From Phycomyces blakesleeanus NRRL 1555(-) (taxonomy: Eukaryota > Mucoromycota > Mucoromycetes > Mucorales > Phycomycetaceae): 64,000 nucleotides of DNA. The notes under the pieces are model-generated. The model saw only the letters and a list, made by a program, of their open reading frames with translations, ran no database searches and had not been told where the DNA came from. The DNA is taken from positions 124,001 through 188,000 of the forward strand of contig NW_017265135.1 in NCBI RefSeq assembly GCF_001638985.1. Direction: 5' to 3'. Shown in pieces: positions 21,367 to 33,898 of this stretch (positions are counted from its first letter, which is position 1; every line of letters begins with the position of its first letter). The translations under genes and the position numbers were made by a program.

Positions 21367-22517
21367 AAAAAAATATTTTATGGAAGTGCCTTGAGTAATA
21401 GTCATCTATTGACATTCATTCATTTATTTATTCATTTATTTATTTATTGAGGTTAAATACCTTTGAAATCCTTCGATTTATTCTTATTTTATTTCCAATT
21501 CAAATAAACCGAATTCGATCTCTTTTAAATTTCATTTATCATTTATTATTATAAGTGTCTTATACTTTATGGGTTTATTCTATCCCTTTTTACAAAAAAA
21601 AGGGGGGGATCAATAGCAGCAAAATGTACTCTATATAATACTACCGAGAAAAGATGTGTGTCTAGGGATGCATTTTATCTCAAAGTTCGCATCACCAAAC
21701 TCACATTTGATTTCATTTAAACATATACAAAACTTAGAGCAACGGGTATAAAATAGTAATGCACAAATACCAGGAGTCTAAGTATTTGTTTAGGCATATT
21801 GATAAGATACTTAAAAAATTATCAATATCTTTCAGCCATTCTTCTTTATATCAAACTTATATAAGGTATAATCATATAAAAGACAGTACAGCTAAAGAAC
21901 ATGAATTTTAAACTTTACAAGTCTTTACTTTTATTTTTTTACTCTTGTACGTACCCCATTGACTGAATTATAGCATATTATCTCACGCGATATCTTAGTA
22001 TGTAGCCCCTATCGGCTGGAACTGTCAGAAGCGTCATCCAAGCAAACCTTATATCCCCAATATTTTGTGGGCTATAAAACAATAAAAGAAACTATCCTAT
22101 TGTTAGTTCTTACTGGCAAGGAATCAATACAATCAACAGGGCGGATGACAGAGTTTATTGAACCACACTTCTAGGAAGGTTAACGTAATTGATTTGGAGA
22201 ATATTACCTACGATCATTAGAATGGTTATTTGTTTGTCTTACCCAAAGAACAAGATATACTATGAGAGGACTTTTGTTTTGTGGGTTAAAAGTAAGATAT
22301 ATTAAAAAGGTTTATTTTAATTTTAAACTTACAGTAGCAGAATATATGAGCAAAAATAAAATTTTATATAGGACAAACTATTAGACATTAGAAAGTATAA
22401 AGGGAAAATATATAATAATACGGTGAAATATACAAAACACTAGGCATATGTAAAAGAGCTAGGACAGGTAAGTTTCTAAAGTATGCGTGTATGTACATGT
22501 TTATTAAAATATTTGTA
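21367..22517. other. Convergent intergenic spacer
   Basis: Begins with the 3' region of the protease gene, with ATTTATTTATT repeats at about 21415-21448. No gene is seen. The right part is the AT-rich 3' flank of the minus-strand surface-protein gene. Confidence 0.5.
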
Positions 22518-22856
22518 TTAAAGAGCAATCATACATGCCACAGCTATGGCAGCAAATGCGGTGCTGAAAATTGCACTTTTACTTAGGGTAGACTTAGTAG
22601 TACCATCAGAAGACAAAAATCGAGCGATGCTTTCAGAAGCCTCTATTGCTTTAGCAGGACCAATAAGGTCGATATGAGGACTGAGTGTATAGCTGTTTGT
22701 GCTTGGATGAGCCTCATTATTGTTCAATTGAATAGGTGCATGTAAAACTGGCACACTTTCTGGGAGAATATCGTTGTTGACTTGGGGTTCGGATAAAGGT
22801 GCACTGTTGACAGATATAAGACAAAAGAAACCAATGATAGCAATTGAAGCTCTCAT
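22518..22856 (-). CDS. Small secreted, probably GPI-anchored protein
   Basis: Single exon of 112 residues starting at the ATG at 22856. The longer upstream frame has no ATG. Residues 1-18 are a signal peptide (MRASIAIIGFFCLISVNS followed by AP). The middle is hydrophilic (PQVNNDILPESVPVLHAPIQ, SIARFLSSDGTTKSTLS). The end is a hydrophobic stretch, AIFSTAFAAIAVACMIAL, directly at the C-terminus with small residues (SSDG/TTKS) before it, which fits a GPI attachment signal. There are no cysteines outside the two hydrophobic ends and no known domain. Probably a small cell-wall or plasma-membrane surface protein. A short secreted protein with a C-terminal membrane anchor is the alternative. Confidence 0.65.
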   Translation of the reverse strand: MRASIAIIGFFCLISVNSAPLSEPQVNNDILPESVPVLHAPIQLNNNEAHPSTNSYTLSPHIDLIGPAKAIEASESIARFLSSDGTTKSTLSKSAIFSTAFAAIAVACMIAL

Positions 22857-23582
22857 GGAAAGTATAAAAAGCTGATTATGTTGTATTAAAGATTTAAATG
22901 AAGAAAAAAAAGAGCAGGGTATCACTTGGTTTTATATCATTTTATTTTAATTTTAGGTTTTCAGATTTATAACCATTATATGGAAAAATGTATAGATCAC
23001 AATAGAACACAGGAATGCTCTGCGAATATTAATGATAATGAGATTTCCTTGTTAAACCTGTCATTCCACTCTCGTGACTATTTTTATATATGGCTAATAC
23101 TACATAATAGCTAGAAGCCTAAAGTAATCCGTACCAAGATAATAGATAGACAATTCCAAATATCCAGAATATGGTGTTTTTTCTTTCTTTCTTATTTAAG
23201 GATGTTTTTGCTGACAGTTTATTCTAGACTTGTAAAGCGAACGAATTTTTCATATTGAAAATCACACGACTTTTTGGAAACAAGCGTAGTGAGTAAACTG
23301 AAATGTGAAAATAATTCCAAGTTTTTTTTTTAGCATCTGATCACCCCAAGTCAATTTCCATTTAGAATCAAATGTCTTGGTGCATTGAACGCAGCCCTTT
23401 GTTGATTAATGAATGATAGTGTTATTTATATTTATGTTTTCTTATTTCATATACCATTCAGACAGTAACATGACCAATTTACGCTTCTTTTCTTTTAGTA
23501 AAAAATCCTAAAGTTTGCTCAAATAACTTGAAAAGAAAATATATGTGTATATATGTATATATGTAGATATGTATATACTTTC
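22857..23582. other. AT-rich spacer upstream of the surface-protein gene
   Basis: Promoter side of the minus-strand gene. No other gene or clear motif is seen. A TATG/TATA tract lies at about 23540-23576. Confidence 0.4.
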
Positions 23583-23755
23583 AGCTACTTTAATCACCTG
23601 GATTTTGTTACATTTCCTGAGAAGACACATTTGTTTCTTTTGTGGGGAGAGGTTTCTGTACAAATTTCTGAGAGAATGCTTTTGTTAAGAGCAAGAAATA
23701 TTTTATTTAGTAGATTTAGCAAAGTAGAGGGGTAAGGGAAACCGATAAATGGGTT
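23583..23755 (-). pseudogene. Relic of the DUF1772 gene (3' part)
   Basis: The sequence is clearly related to 4217-4390, in the same orientation. In the minus frame FLALNKSILSEICTETSPHK aligns with LFALDATISKESNPEISLHK of the intact gene, and further on NKCVFSGNVTK aligns with KEALGILTKWNK. In-frame stops follow where the last helix should be. Only the second half of the gene is detectable, and the part upstream of 23760 no longer aligns. It lies directly beside a decayed transposon. Confidence 0.6.
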
Positions 23756-24008
23756 TTTGTTTGGAAAAATGCAATTAATAATATGCTATCCGTCTATTGA
23801 GGCTTGTAATGATGTCCCTTCTAGTAACATTGAATTTAATAGAAAGAAAAACGTTTGTCTAAAAGCATGTTTTTCAGTCAAGACTGTAAACTTAAGAATT
23901 ATCGAGTGTACTTTAAATCGGAGAATGAACGAAACGGTACATGGGGATGTATGCAAAACTTTTTAGTGGCTTTAAAGACGTTGCTTTATATATATTATAT
24001 TCTTCCTT

Positions 24009-24051
<43 letters not shown>
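24009..24051. repeat. (CTA)n microsatellite
   Basis: About fourteen CTA units just upstream of the transposase-like ATG at 24056. They give a poly-Leu run if read in the same frame, which argues that translation starts at MPYTGRRKQH instead. Confidence 0.9.
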
Positions 24052-24052
<1 letters not shown>

Positions 24053-24055
24053 AAC

Positions 24056-25400
24056 ATGCCATATACTGGCCGCCGTAAACAACACATTATGCGCATGGTG
24101 AAAAGTAGAATGCATCGCGCTGCTTTAAGAAAGCAGAATGAATCTCTCCTTTGTGAAACCAACAATAATATACAAGACGTTAATCTTGAAAACGAAACTT
24201 CCATTTGTGAAACCAACATTAATGTTCAAGACGTTAATCTTGAAAACAAAGCTCCCATTTGTGAATCCAGCATTGAAGTTCAAGGCGTTAATCTTGAAAA
24301 CGAAAGTTCGACTGTACTTCAACCTGACATTTCGCTTCAATGGAAAGAGGGTGCTGGAAAGAAGATTCGTAGAGTCTATAGAAAAGATTCAGCAACAACT
24401 TTGTGGAGAAGGCGTAAGGCTGCAATTAATTCTGCTCAGAATGCAGAGAAGATCCACAAACTCGAAGATTTAGGGTTTTATCAAGTTCCTCAGACGACTT
24501 CGACGGTTGAGAATATTACAATTCCTAGTTCCTCTCAAAGAGAAGAACAGTCAAGGGCAGAGAGAGAGAAAAGATTCAATCCTCATACGAAAATATTTGC
24601 GACTATATTAAGCAAAAAATCAGTCTCCCATCTAATTCATGCATAACCATGTATGAAATGATGAAGCATCAGGCCGTAAAGACCTACCTTCTTCAAAGAA
24701 TTCAGGGTCTTAAGAAAGTAGAAGCTTCAACGAAAGAAATGGAGATTGTGTATGGCCAAAAAAACACTTACCTTCCACTAGTCATTCGAAAGTGGGCAAA
24801 AGAGTATATTTATACCGGGTTTATCTCTCCTCGCCAGCAAGGCAAACACGCAAGAGAACCTTTTTTGCTCGCAGACGAAGGGATTGCGAATGCAGTGTCA
24901 AACTGGATCCGGAAACAAGAAGTTGAGAATATAACAACCCCGAATGTAAAAGAGTACATTGATCACACTCTTTTCCCTGAAAAGTTTGGAGTATCCGGAA
25001 ATGTGTCTTTGTCTAGTATAAATAGATACATGAAGAGCTGGGGATTCACCTTTAAGAAAACAGTTGGCGCAGTTTATGTCAACAACCATGAAAGCAATAA
25101 TACTGTTGAATATTGAGAAGAATGAGCGCATCAAATTGTGAGATCCAGAATTGGAATGAAGAGAAAACAAATCTCGGAATAGGATATAGAAGTGCTTGAT
25201 GAGTTGAAAAAATTAAATGGTGGGTAGAAACTTGCTATAGTCCCATATGTCGAACCAACATTCGATGCATATTAAGAGGTACAGAAACGGAACGCATGTA
25301 CGTTTCCGAAGCTATTCATTAGACAGTGATATTTGCTTCAGGATTAAGGATACTAAAATGTAAAATTACAACTTTAGTACAAATTTGCCATAGAATTAAT
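24056..25400 (+). pseudogene. Decayed DDE-type transposase, N-terminal part, with 18-residue repeats
   Basis: Frame 1 runs from ATG 24056 to 24646 (MPYTGRRKQH..., ending in LWRRRKAAINSAQ and AEKIHKLEDLGFYQ). A second frame (open through 24649-25116) continues without loss, so a frameshift lies at about 24560-24640; the second frame upstream reads YENICDYIKQ. It then contains QGKHAREPFLLADEGIANAV, a WIRKQ..TPNVKEYI helix region, SSINRYMKSWGF and AVYVNNHESNNTVEY, followed by TGA. The expected family motif in this part is G.Y.DGHER.DVV.YR, so D/G/R residues have become N, N and S, and a CGA has probably become TGA. Beyond 25117 only scraps such as PYVEPTFDAY remain. This is the N-terminal third of a large fungal DDE transposase family. 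The catalytic part is lost. Confidence 0.6.
24143..24306 (+). repeat. Three in-frame 54-bp repeats in the transposase relic
   Basis: Three 18-residue units: LLCETNNNIQDVNLENET, SICETNINVQDVNLENKA and PICESSIEVQGVNLENES. Their nucleotide sequences are very alike (AAGACGTTAATCTTGAAAAC in units 1 and 2), so the expansion is fairly recent. Confidence 0.85.
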
Positions 25401-27509
25401 GAGCTAATATGTCAAATTTTATAAGAAAGGATTGCCACTTACATATAACAAAGTAAAAACTTGATTAATCAAAGTGATGTACATTTCTGTATAAAATTCA
25501 CAAGTCCCCTTCAGTGTACAATATTTTCATGCCACTAAAAGGATTTTTATTCGTTTTTTTTTGAGATTTCAAAATCGTGCGTATGTTTCAGCTGAGTACT
25601 CATATTAGATAAGAGAATAAAGGTGACTGAAAAACAAAGGATTGTGGTTAATGAGTTCCCGGTGTGTCTGCTATGGTATAATTAGAAAATATAAGTGAAA
25701 TACTGGAAAAATATAGACACAATTGATTAGCTTACAAAAAAATATTGTACTCTTGTTTGAACCCATTAGCTCTGGAATGTATGTTTTATTTGTATCCAAG
25801 TAAAGCAGTAATCATTCAGTGTATCCGTGATATGTTCATTAACTTGACAATGATTAATTTTTTATATGCATCATTTTTTTTAAAGAAAAAATTAACAATT
25901 GGAGATATCACCAGTTTTATTACTAAAGCCTTGAATGTTTCATTAATAATGTGTTGTGGCATGCTTCTGCTTAATACTCAATAGATCTTGCATGACCAAT
26001 ACAGTGGTCTCATCCATTTTAAAAAATGTATAAAAAGACCTCTTTATCTTTCCTTAAAAATCAAATTCCCTAATTATTTTTTTTTACATATTACTCTTCC
26101 GCACACACACACACAGCTCAATAAACATTAAAAATATATTGATGGTTATTTATATTCAGTTAATAATAATAAGAATAATTCGATAACCTAATGAATGAAT
26201 AAACCTTAACTCCTCTGTATACTTTTATTATAGATATATAAATATATACGCCTCTGTGTTACTGCTTCGGTTAACAAGCTGAAAAAGGACTAATAGTCCT
26301 CTCTCTTATGTAGTGGATTTTATGTATAATGAGGCTATTGCTTCTTTAAAACTAACCATGTAAACCAAGGAAATCTTATACACTTAGATCCGCGTCAGTT
26401 TTTCTTGGTACTCTTCCCATCTTTGAGCCTTTCTACAAGCTGTTTATTGAACATTTTTGTTTTATTTTTTAGAGACAAAAAGATACCCATATTCATTTTT
26501 CTATAATTAAAAGGTTTAGGGCTTAGTATATGACACTGTCTTGTACAAACCAGTGATATTTTAATCAACATAATTGCCATAATCAACTGCTATTCCGTTT
26601 TACTCGTTGGATCAGAAGTTCTCTAACCAGCTTGTACGTTTTCAAGCCGCTTTTTTTTACATTTTATATTCCTTATTGTAATAATACTCATCTGATCTCT
26701 GTTTATTATGGCTCCTCTGTCCTTTTTTCTTGTCACCTCTCTTTCTTGCGCTCCTCTTCCTTTTATGAATAACCAGCAATATTAAAATAGTTTCTTCGAT
26801 AATAACAAGGGCTTGAATATTTATATAATTATTAGGCAACTTGACGCAACATACTTGAGCACACAGTATCTTCCATTTGATTTTGAAAATAAAGAAGAAG
26901 AAGAATAAAAGTTTCTAAAGGATCTTTAAGGACGATAGTTTGTAAAAAAAAATGAACAAAGAAAAAGTTAAACAAAATTAACACTTCTTTTGCTTAATAG
27001 TCAAGTTTATGTAATGAGTGTCTCTTTCAAGTCTCGAAACTCATTGGTTGTTTAGGATGTATTCTTTACACATTAAATCTAAAGTTTACAAGCTAAGGAA
27101 CTCAATCACTCGGACAAACAGTTAAATATAGCTATAATTATTACCAAAATGTACTATTGTGTGGTTGATTTGACTATGGAATAAGGTCATCCCCCATCAT
27201 ATAATTAACTATATGCTATATAGAGGAGGAGGAGAAATTGGATATTTGCTTTTGTATTAGTATAGCTATTCAGAAATACATATATTTATAAAAGTTCGTT
27301 TGCGTGTGTAAATACGTTTATTCAAGTATTCTTAATATTACAAGCCGTTTTTTTTATTTAAAAATAATAATTTGACACAGCCGTTTATAGCAGTCTAAAA
27401 TCAATAAAAGCAATAATTCTATGATTCTTCTTTGTTTTTCAAATCATTTTTGTCAGTAAAACAATCCGACCTCTTCTTTCATATCAATATATACTTAAGT
27501 CATTTATCC
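25401..27509. other. Gene-poor spacer after the transposon relic
   Basis: No supported gene. The ORFs at 25745-25984 (+), 26395-26586 (-) and 26657-26839 (-) have no recognisable product. CA repeat at 26102-26114. Confidence 0.4.
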
Positions 27510-27909
27510 ATGAATCCACAACAACAACCAGTTAACAACCACACATTTGTTGAGACAAAGAAACGGGCGCTTGTTGAAAAGATTTTTAATAAGTTCCTTC
27601 GCCAAGACACACAAGTACACAGCGTTTCAGGTCCCAGTGGTTCTGTAATGCATAATCTTGCCACCGGCTTACAAAAAAGGAATTATTTTCGAAGAGGTAT
27701 AGGCAAAAACAAAAACAAAAAGAAAGTGCCAAAGGAAATAATAGAATGTTTTTTTTATTAATTGTCTTTATATTTTTTATAACCAATAAGGCCCACAAAA
27801 TGTCTCATTGGGGTGCGGAACAAGAGGATGCAAGCAGAAATTTAGCAACCAAGAAGAACTCGACCTTCATTTAAACTATTGTTCCGACTCTATATACAAT
27901 ACTTTATAA
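27510..27909 (+). CDS. Small protein with one C2HC zinc finger (2 exons, 101 aa)
   Basis: Exon 1 is 27510-27696 and exon 2 is 27791-27909. The 94-nt GT-AG intron is phase 1 and rejoins cleanly (FRR then GPQNVSLG). The product is 101 residues. It starts MNPQQQPVNNHTFVETKKRA, has a basic helix-like part (ALVEKIFNKFLRQ), then a single finger CGTRGCKQKFSNQEELDLHL followed by NYC: C-x4-C-x12-H-x3-C. It ends SIYNTL. One C2HC finger of this spacing is seen in DNA- or RNA-binding proteins and in protein-interaction modules. With only one finger, specific DNA binding would need a partner. The coding part is visibly less AT-rich than its surroundings. I do not recognise a family. Without the intron the frame would end in a meaningless FFY tail, so the spliced model is preferred. 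Confidence 0.55.
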
Positions 27910-30055
27910 CGGGAGTAGAAATATACGTCTATGGGTTGTAATATGCTTTTAAAGAGATCATGATACGGGATACATACATCTCTAGATTCTCAAGGCCATG
28001 TCCTTGCTAATCTTTTAAGAATAATTGTACAAATAATAAAATGTAGTTTTCCTCTTTATTTTTAATATAAATCAAATAAAGAACTTACCTTGTTGTATTT
28101 GACACTGGAGAGAAGCAATGGAAGGTGTGCAAGGATATTAGGCCATTGATTCAAGACATAATCATCTCTAGGTGATTAAGAGAACTATTGGTGTACTGAA
28201 GGTTTATCTGGGAAATCAGGTAGCATTGATTTATCAAATATTCAAAGAATAGGTAAGAATGTTGTGAAAAGAGAGAAAGAAGTGGAGAATAGAAAGTAAA
28301 TGCTAAGAAACGGAATTTATATAAGCTGCTTGTCATTTTTTTTTTATTAAACGATGTAACCCTGGACAAATTAATCAGTTGCTATCGAATCATTGATAAA
28401 AAAAAAGAATGTTTTTTTACTAAGTTTCGGATATAACATTAAAGTGAAAGACACGAACACAAAAAAGAAAAAAGGCTTAAAATAAATAAAAGAAAATCAA
28501 AATCAAAATCAAAAGAGCTTGTTTAGATAAGTCTAGGGATTTTGATTTTACTCTTAGAAATATTTTGAAATCATTATAGGCTTCCTTATTACCTATCTAC
28601 TTTTTAATATACTTGCATCAAAAGAATGATAGTAGTAATAGTAAGTGACTTCATTACCCTATTCTTTTTTCTTTAAACTTCATCTCAAAGCCTCCAACAG
28701 TAACCTGGCTTAGTGGGGTCCAGATTTGAGATAGTTGTTGAAACACGAGTAGTTCCTTATATTACACACAGCAAATGACCATTGGAACACTACTCGACTC
28801 CCAGAAATATGACCCGTATTGACGTAAATATACACTATTTCTAGTCCTCGGCACTCTTTATTTTCTGGTGTAGTCATATTCTTGGCGAGGTATATGATGA
28901 TTGCTATTCATATCACTCTTTACACCGTATATAAATTACATTTGATCACAAATCTTGCCGTGTTTACGTTTGCTTGTTACAAATACACATGTACATGTAC
29001 AACGCTTGGCACTACTTTTAGAAATATACTCATCAAAATAATCATAAGAAGCAAAAACGGAATTAGGAGGAATTATATTGGTGTTGGCCACATTGTTGCA
29101 CGTACGAATCATGTACATTCCAAACCCAACGCTGCTTATCTGTAGATACTCAATATGAATAGATATAATTAGCCGCCTTATTGAGTCTGTAAAGCTCCAC
29201 ATATTGTAATGAGTAGGTTCCTATCTTTGTCTTTCTCTTGAGTATAACTGCGTTTATCATATGGGAGTACTCACAAGGTAGTATCATGTCAATGCTGATG
29301 TTTTTCTTTGTATTGAATAATTGAATAATTAAGAATATAAAAGATGTTCAATGGACCTTTGTGAGTATGGCAGAGAGTGTTTTTGCTACTAATGTGTGGG
29401 TTCATGTTTGTACAAGGCTACTCCAACAAAATGTTCTGTATATCAAAACTTTGGAATTGCTTTTAAAAGCTAAATAGATAAATAAACGAAAGAAAGGCGA
29501 AATAAGAGTAACATAAAAAAAAAGGGCTAATGGATTCTGAAAAATTATCATATAAAACAGACAGACACAGTAATTGCGCAGTAAAAGTGTCTATCAGCTT
29601 TTGGTCTTGAAATTAAGTTCTAGTTTTAGTGCCTGAGCGAATATACATATAACAGAAGCGCTTAAGCGAACATGTATTTTAATAATAAAAATATGTATGC
29701 AAAACAGCTAATATTGTACTCTTATGTAATGTATATTATACATATATATATACATTCATACAAAGAGGCCAAAGGTGTACAGGGCATATATTTTATAACG
29801 TATTTCAAATCTCAATAGACACTATCTTGTCAATATCCCTTGTTTAATCCTTGAGTTTAAAGGGCAAATTTACATTTATTGACAATATAGATGGATAGGA
29901 AAAGGACAATGTATTAATATAGCTGTACGTTCTTATTCATGTTAGAGAGAATGTGTGTGTGGAGGAGGGTGTATTTTGTATATATATATAATTGTTTGTT
30001 TTTGATTGATTTTTTGTATGTGTATGTGTGTGTGTGTGTGTGTTGTCTTGCTCGA
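27910..30055. other. Gene-poor spacer downstream of the kinase gene
   Basis: No supported gene. GT-rich (TGTGTGTG) and TA-rich runs at about 29980-30042 belong to the 3' region of the minus-strand kinase gene. ORFs at 28151-28369, 28882-29145 and 28936-29202 have no supporting evidence. Confidence 0.45.
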
Positions 30056-33000
30056 TTATTGCTTTCGCTTGAACTTCAATAACCTAGACAAGAGATCCAC
30101 TTGACCTGCCTTTTTCATGAAATCATGCTAAAGATAGTAGTAAGAAGGTAAGTATGTAAACAGACATATATGTTGAATACAATACATTCAAGTCCAATCT
30201 TCTTCTTTACTCTAGGCTATCTTATTATCCCATTTCTCTATCTTTCTCTTCATAGCCAGTACTAATATTACAGCCTACCTCCAATAGCTCAGAAGATGAT
30301 GCTCGTGACTTTACATCCACACACAGACAGACTGCCAAGAATCCTTTGAGCTCTCTTGACAGGTTTTCTGGGTTCTTTAGCGACGGTGTGCCATTTGTGG
30401 CAATTAGATAGAGAGCCTTAAGAGGCTCTTCGTCCAAATAGGGTGGTTCATTCTCAATCATCTCAATAGCCATAATACCCAGTGACCAGATGTCAACCTT
30501 TGCGCCATATTCTTTTTGTTTGACTACTTCCGGTGCCATCTATATTTGTATATATATATATTTAATTTTGGTTTTAATTTTTAATATATATAATATATAA
30601 TACATTGCTTTGACTTAATTGGATTCCATGCCTCACAATAGAATAGAATAAAAATAAAATAGAGGGCTCAAACTTACCCAGTACGGTGTACCAACCATGG
30701 TTGCACGCTTGTTCTTTTGGTCAGTAAGTTTAGCACAGTAACCAAAATCACCTTACATAATTTTATGTATATGAAATGTGGGTGTTATTATTATGATTGT
30801 ATAATTTTAATTTATAATGGTATTTCACTTACTGATCTTGACTTGCCCCTGGAAATTCATCAGCACATTATCAGACTTGATATCTCTGTGAATGATGTTT
30901 TGGGAGTGAAGATGATGAAGTCCTTTGGCAGTCTAAGCAAACGAAATTACAAGTGTATACATAATTAATATGTAAATGTAAGTTATTATTATACACATGT
31001 ACGTTATATTACATATATGTATGCATGCATATATGCATATATGCAAATATGCAAATTATAATTAATATTAATATCTGTTTGTTATTTTACCTCAAAGCAA
31101 ACGGTTGCAATGTCCTGCTCTGTCATGTTATTGTGATCAATTACATCTGTCAATGCACCTCCTTCCATGTACTCCATCACCACCCACAAATCGCCCAGTA
31201 CCAGGAACGAATCGAGGAAGTTGACAATATTGTCGTGGCCAGATTCTCGCATAATCATAATCTCATTTACAATAAGATCAAGTCTAGCCTGTCGAGCCAG
31301 GTTCATTTGTTTGATAGCCACTTTGGAGTGGGTTACCAAATGTGTAGCAAGATAGACAGATCCAGATGCTCTAATATAATAATAATTTATTAGCTCTAGT
31401 CCAGGATAATAGTAACAATAATGGTAACCTTTACTCCTTGTCTCTTATCTTTTTCTTCTTCTTCAAGAAAACAAGAGAGCCAATATCCCAATAATACTTT
31501 ACCCTTGTCCAATACGCTCTGATCTACGGTAAAGTAAACTTGGATTTCCTGTTGAAACCACAGACCCTATATTTTTCATATGTATATAAATCAGTCAAGC
31601 AAGCAATTAATTAAACCAATAAATCAAACCAAACTTACTCAGTCTTTCCATAATTTGTGAATCGGACATGGTACTAATTCTCTGTTCATTTCTTTTAGGT
31701 GGCGCTACTCTCTCAACCTTGGGGGTTGAGGACGGTACAGGTGTTGACTGTTGTGGCTGTGGTTGAGGAGTATGCAATTGTGGGTGGGGTCTGGTCCGCA
31801 GATTCATGATGTGCTCTCGTTCTCTTTCACGCATTCGATCACGCTCATTGGACTGTCTCAAATAAAGTCCAGTCGAGGATGATATCGAAGACGAAATTGA
31901 GATCGGTGAACTAAAGTTTGTGCTAGAGCCAAAGCTCGAGCCAGAGCCGGAACTAATACTAGAGTTGGAACTAGAATTGGAACTATAACTAGTGCTTGTA
32001 CTGGTGCTGCTGGTGTTGCTCCCGCTTCCTCCTCCTGCTGTTGCTGCTGCTGTTGTTGTGGATGATGTTGATGTTGATATTTTGGGTTGAGCCTTTCGTT
32101 CGCGTGCACGTCTTTCAATAGTGGTCTGCTGTAAAAGCAGAGCTGATTCTTTGAGCCGCTCCTTCTCTCTTTCAAATCGGGCTCTTTCGGGTGAGATCAG
32201 GCGGGATGGTGCGGTCATTGAGACAGAGGGCTGTGGTGTGGGTGGAATTGCGGTAGTATTTTTTTGGTGGGAGGGGTGTTTGTAGAGCTTAGGCGAGGGT
32301 AGGTTGACAATGGGTATTTCTGAGGATGATACTGAGGGTATAATTTTCATAGGCTTTATTGTTGTTGTAGTAGTGGTGGTGGTGACTGGTGAGATTACCT
32401 AGCAACAACAAAAATTAAATATCCAAAACATAATACAATTTAGATAATTATTATATATATATATACACACACACAAATATATTCCTCTTCTTTATTTTCT
32501 TTCTTTTTTTTAATAAAAAAAAGTACATAAAACATACAAAACCTACATCTTCTTTCTTTCGTCTTTCCGCAAAGATTTCTTCGACTGGTTTGGCGATTGG
32601 CTTGTCAGTTTCGGCCAAGATAAGAGGGGGTCTAACGGGTGGTTCTCTAATGTACCTTGGTGCAGGTGTTGATCGACTTGGTTTGAGATGTACAGAGTCT
32701 TGGCTGAATGTCTTGCTGTTTGGCCAGACCATCATGATCTCCTCCTTTGAGTGGTGATGGCTAGCAAAATCTTCTTTTTCTTGTTTGGTTTGTTCGGCAT
32801 AGAATTCTAGTGCTTCGAGAACTGCTTGAGGATTCTTTGCCGCATCTTCTGGGGTGATTTTTGACACCTTTAAAAGGGCGTTCCATTGATCAGGTAATCC
32901 CTATTTATTTATATATTATAAATATACAAAAGAGTTGGTCACAAGGATAAGTTTGCTTTTTTTTATATATATATTTTATTTAAGTGACTTACAGTGAAGG

Positions 33001-33898
33001 CGCCTGTGATCGGGTCATAGCCCACATGAACCTTGTGCTCAAAATTTGTAGGACCAGAAGCACCCAGAGGCGAACGCTTTTATGTGTATATGTGGATTGA
33101 AATAAAATGTAAATAAAGTTTACAAGAGAAATACAGTGAGTATGTTTTGTTCTTTAGCTTGTGGTTTTTTTTTTGTTTTGTTTTGTTTGATGATTTGATG
33201 ATTTGTTGCTAGGTTTGCTGGTTGTTAGGTTTGTTGATTGGTGTTTAGGTTTTTATGTTTGTAGATTTGTAAATTTGTAGATTTGTAGGGTTGTAGGCTG
33301 GTTTTTTAGGTTGGACGGGTTGGTTGGACTTATTTGCTTTTGGCTTACGTTGTACACTTCGTCCATCCAAGAATAGAGTTCTTCATCATTCTTACATGCC
33401 ACATAATATGTCTTTTGTTTCGTGCTCAGTTCAAAACAATGTGTTTTTAATTCAGCGCGTGTCACGGCATTGATGTCTTTGAGGAAGATCAGGGCCACGC
33501 ACTGTCCCATTTGCTACATAAAATAATTATATATACATACATATATATTTATGTTATCGTTGTTGTTGTGTATGTATATAAGAATGAAAAATTAGTGAGT
33601 GAAAGTAAGAAGAAGTATAAAAGAAGACTATTATACCATAGTATATTACGTTTCTTTTGTGTGTGTGTGGGTTAATGTGATAATATTATTATTTTTTCTC
33701 TTTATATATATATCTGTTTTGGGTAAGAGAAAAAAACAAAATGAAGGGTAGATTGGAGGGGGGAGGGTGAATATTAACCTCGTTTCGATGGAATGTCAAT
33801 GATTGCTCTCGAAGGACAACGTATCGTTTTGACCATATCCATGCACGTAGTCCATCTTCCTTGACTTGTAAGTAACCATCTTTTTTGATCTCCGTCAT
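30056..33898 (-). CDS. CLA4: Cla4-type p21-activated kinase: PH, CRIB and Ser/Thr kinase domains (11 exons)
   Basis: Minus-strand exons: 33898-33779, 33513-33349, 33076-32993, 32900-32547, 32398-31639, 31566-31503, 31370-31091, 30932-30833, 30751-30678, 30539-30279 and 30127-30056, totalling 777 residues with all phases consistent. A PH domain (about 5-98: [28 protein letters not shown]) is followed by a CRIB motif [20 protein letters not shown] at 103-122, then TGLP. After a Ser/Thr/Pro-rich linker comes the kinase (about 510-755): [16 protein letters not shown] with Lys536, HRDIKSDN with Asp626, SDFGYCA with Asp644, [28 protein letters not shown] plus CRIB in one PAK defines the Cla4/Skm1 subgroup: an effector of GTP-bound Cdc42/Rac at the membrane, controlling septins, polarity and filamentation. 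All catalytic residues are present. The gene is divergent from the Ste12-like gene 9.2 kb away. Confidence 0.95.
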
